From Flavobacterium sp. N502540 (GTDB lineage: Bacteria; Bacteroidota; Bacteroidia; Flavobacteriales; Flavobacteriaceae): a DNA stretch of 64,000 nucleotides. Positions 62,579-64,000 of the stretch are shown here, one piece after another (the stretch's first letter is position 1; each line of letters starts with the position of its first letter). Position numbers and translations under genes: made by a program. The notes below the pieces were generated by a model. It did no database searches and was not told the origin of the DNA. It saw nothing but the letters and a program-made list of their open reading frames with translations. The stretch lies in assembly GCF_025947365.1 (NCBI RefSeq), contig NZ_CP110012.1, positions 3,410,001 through 3,474,000 on the forward strand. The letters run 5' to 3'.

Positions 62579-64000
62579 CTATGGGTTTTGTGTTAAAGTT
62601 CCAGGGTAAGCATTAACTTCAGATTGCGGGATGTATTGTACCACACGAGGGCTTGTCGCCGGAATGTCATTCATTGGTAAGTGAGGACCCGGGTAACGGC
62701 GTGTCATGGTCTGTCCGTTTCTGTAAACGTCATAACCACGGTGTGCTTCAAAAGCCAATTCTAACTGACGTTCTTCATCAATACGCTGTACAGCGTTTGT
62801 ACTGTTTAAGGATGTATAACCTCCACCAACAATTGATCTTTCACGAATAATGTTCAGGTTAGTCAAAGCATTAGAGTAATCTCCTTTTTTTGCATAAGCT
62901 TCGGCCATGTTCAGGTACATTTCGGCTAATCTTGAGATGATAGGCGAGTGTAGGTGTGAATCATTATTTTGTAAAGAACATTTTGTGATATAAAACATTG
63001 GATAGACACGGTTTAAAAGCATCATATAATCTTTCTCTCCAGTATAGGTTTTCCCCTGATAAGAGATGGAGTATTGATTTTCGGCTGCATTTACAACGGT
63101 AAGGTTGTAGTCTGTAGTTCCAATGGTTATAAAATACGATCCGTCGGCTTTTGTTTTTAAAGGCTGCTGCACATAATTGTATCCGGTTTGTGTACCGCCG
63201 GCATTGAAAACATCTGTGATAAAACGGAAAGCTTCTGTTTTATTTCCACTGGCATCTTTGGTGTATTGCGGATCAATAAAGGCCCAACGAGCATCTTTTT
63301 TAAGTCCGGCTTTTCTCAATAAATCAAGGTATTCTCCGCTGGCATACATCTCTCCCCATCCTTGTCCCTGAATATTGGCATACATTCCTCCAATTCCATA
63401 ATAGTGGTCGAAGCCTGAATATTCTGAAGCTACTCTTTTTACTGCAAAAATAGTTTCAGTTTGTTCAGCAGCATCCGGTGCAAAAGTATTGTATTTCATA
63501 AAGTTTGCTCGGCTCAACAGGTTGTATCTGCCGCTCATGATTACTTTTTTTGCATAATCAATAGCAAGTGTTGCATACTCCTGATTTGGCGTTTCATAGG
63601 TACCACTCATGTACAAATAGACTCTTGAAAGCATAGCCTGAGCCGCTTCTTTGGTAGCATAAGCAGCAGATTTACCAACCGTCATTAAGGCTTCCGCTTT
63701 TTTCAAGTCGTTAATTGCCTGGTCGTAAGTGTTTTTTACAGTAGAACGATCCGGAAGTCTCAAATTATAAAGATCTGCCGGTAGACCGTTTACAATCGGC
63801 ACACCTAAATTAGTCTCAGGTGATTGTGCGTAAGGTCTTCCGTACGTACGGCATAAGTAAAAATAAATCATGCCTCTTAAGTAATAAGCTTCTCCTAATT
63901 GTTGGTCGATAGCAGGGCTTTCTCCTTCTTTAATAGATGTTATCAAATCGCTTGATTGTGAAATGATTTTGTAACCATTGTTCCAGAAAGTAGATAATCT
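62579..64000 (-). CDS. RagB/SusD family outer-membrane nutrient-uptake lipoprotein (5' end outside window)
   Basis: The frame is open to the right edge, so the start is outside the window and the ATG-like position at 63946 is not the start. The 474-residue C-terminal part shows typical SusD features: L-G-E-A-Y-Y-L-R-G-M-I-Y-F-Y-L near the start, N-L-G-V-P-I-V, a helix array with A-M-L-S-R-V-Y-L-Y-M-S-G and a final D-E-E-R-Q-L-E-L-A-F-E-A-H-R-G-Y-D. SusD binds glycans over the SusC porin, whose gene presumably lies beyond the edge. It defines a PUL with the next three genes. Confidence 0.95.
   Translation of the reverse strand, partial: RLSTFWNNGYKIISQSSDLITSIKEGESPAIDQQLGEAYYLRGMIYFYLCRTYGRPYAQSPETNLGVPIVNGLPADLYNLRLPDRSTVKNTYDQAINDLKKAEALMTVGKSAAYATKEAAQAMLSRVYLYMSGTYETPNQEYATLAIDYAKKVIMSGRYNLLSRANFMKYNTFAPDAAEQTETIFAVKRVASEYSGFDHYYGIGGMYANIQGQGWGEMYASGEYLDLLRKAGLKKDARWAFIDPQYTKDASGNKTEAFRFITDVFNAGGTQTGYNYVQQPLKTKADGSYFITIGTTDYNLTVVNAAENQYSISYQGKTYTGEKDYMMLLNRVYPMFYITKCSLQNNDSHLHSPIISRLAEMYLNMAEAYAKKGDYSNALTNLNIIRERSIVGGGYTSLNSTNAVQRIDEERQLELAFEAHRGYDVYRNGQTMTRRYPGPHLPMNDIPATSPRVVQYIPQSEVNAYPGTLTQNP

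Noticed and set aside
1..64000. tRNA, rRNA or intact transposase genes
   Set aside because: Looked for by eye (cloverleaf ends, GGTTCGAATC-type words, DDE or tyrosine-recombinase motifs) and not found. A covariance-model search would be needed to be certain.

Overview
The window is AT-rich chromosomal DNA of a Flavobacterium-like member of the Bacteroidota. Supporting signs are type IX secretion (T9SS) C-terminal sorting domains, the gliding gene gldI, a SusD-family lipoprotein, class II and class III glutamine synthetases, promoters of the TAnnTTTG type, and no obvious Shine-Dalgarno sites. No rRNA, tRNA, CRISPR array, integrase or intact transposase was seen.

Left part (1-12 kb). A cut-off T9SS protein, a FISUMP-domain protein and a paralogous ELWxxDGT/T9SS protein come first. 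They are followed by a truncated OmpA-family fragment, a two-gene unit encoding a degenerate ABC-ATPase-like protein, and three paralogous small secreted proteins. Two of these paralogs and an AraC-type regulator share an almost invariant 44-bp upstream element. A 225-bp-period palindromic repeat array, a secreted esterase, a collagen-like lipoprotein and a TerC protein close the region.

Nitrogen and curli block (12-22 kb). Divergent glutamine synthetase genes (class II leftward, class III rightward) precede a six-gene curli (type VIII secretion/amyloid) cluster: major curlin, minor curlin, a CsgE protein with a CsgH-like N-terminal domain, CsgF, CsgG with an added C-terminal beta-barrel, and a beta-propeller lipoprotein. 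A hairpin between the two curlin genes could raise major over minor subunit expression.

Middle (22-45 kb). This is mainly housekeeping and envelope DNA: purM, a GNAT acetyltransferase, a GH92 glycosidase, an M61 peptidase, a fatty acid hydroxylase, a doxX-aqpZ-glsB operon, an EamA transporter, a nrnA-gldI-PPIase-PPIase operon, a ClC channel, RidA and cbpA-cbpM. Several intergenic regions carry tandem or palindromic repeats with periods of 72 and 91 bp, or a MITE-like element.

Right part (45-64 kb). guaA has a promoter so close that its mRNA may be leaderless. It is followed by two LysM proteins and an OsmC protein, and then a T9SS type B protein. After a gene-poor stretch with possible gene debris come four consecutive secreted repeat/adhesin-like proteins and a 5'-truncated zinc metalloprotease. 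The end is part of a polysaccharide utilization locus (SusD, DUF3472, GH109, GH35) on the minus strand that runs off the right edge; it probably targets galactose- or N-acetylgalactosamine-containing glycans.

The least conventional items are the modified curli proteins, the 44-bp element shared by the small secreted proteins and the AraC gene, the degenerate ABC ATPase, the four-gene surface-protein block and the varied intergenic repeats. All family assignments are by eye, without database searches.
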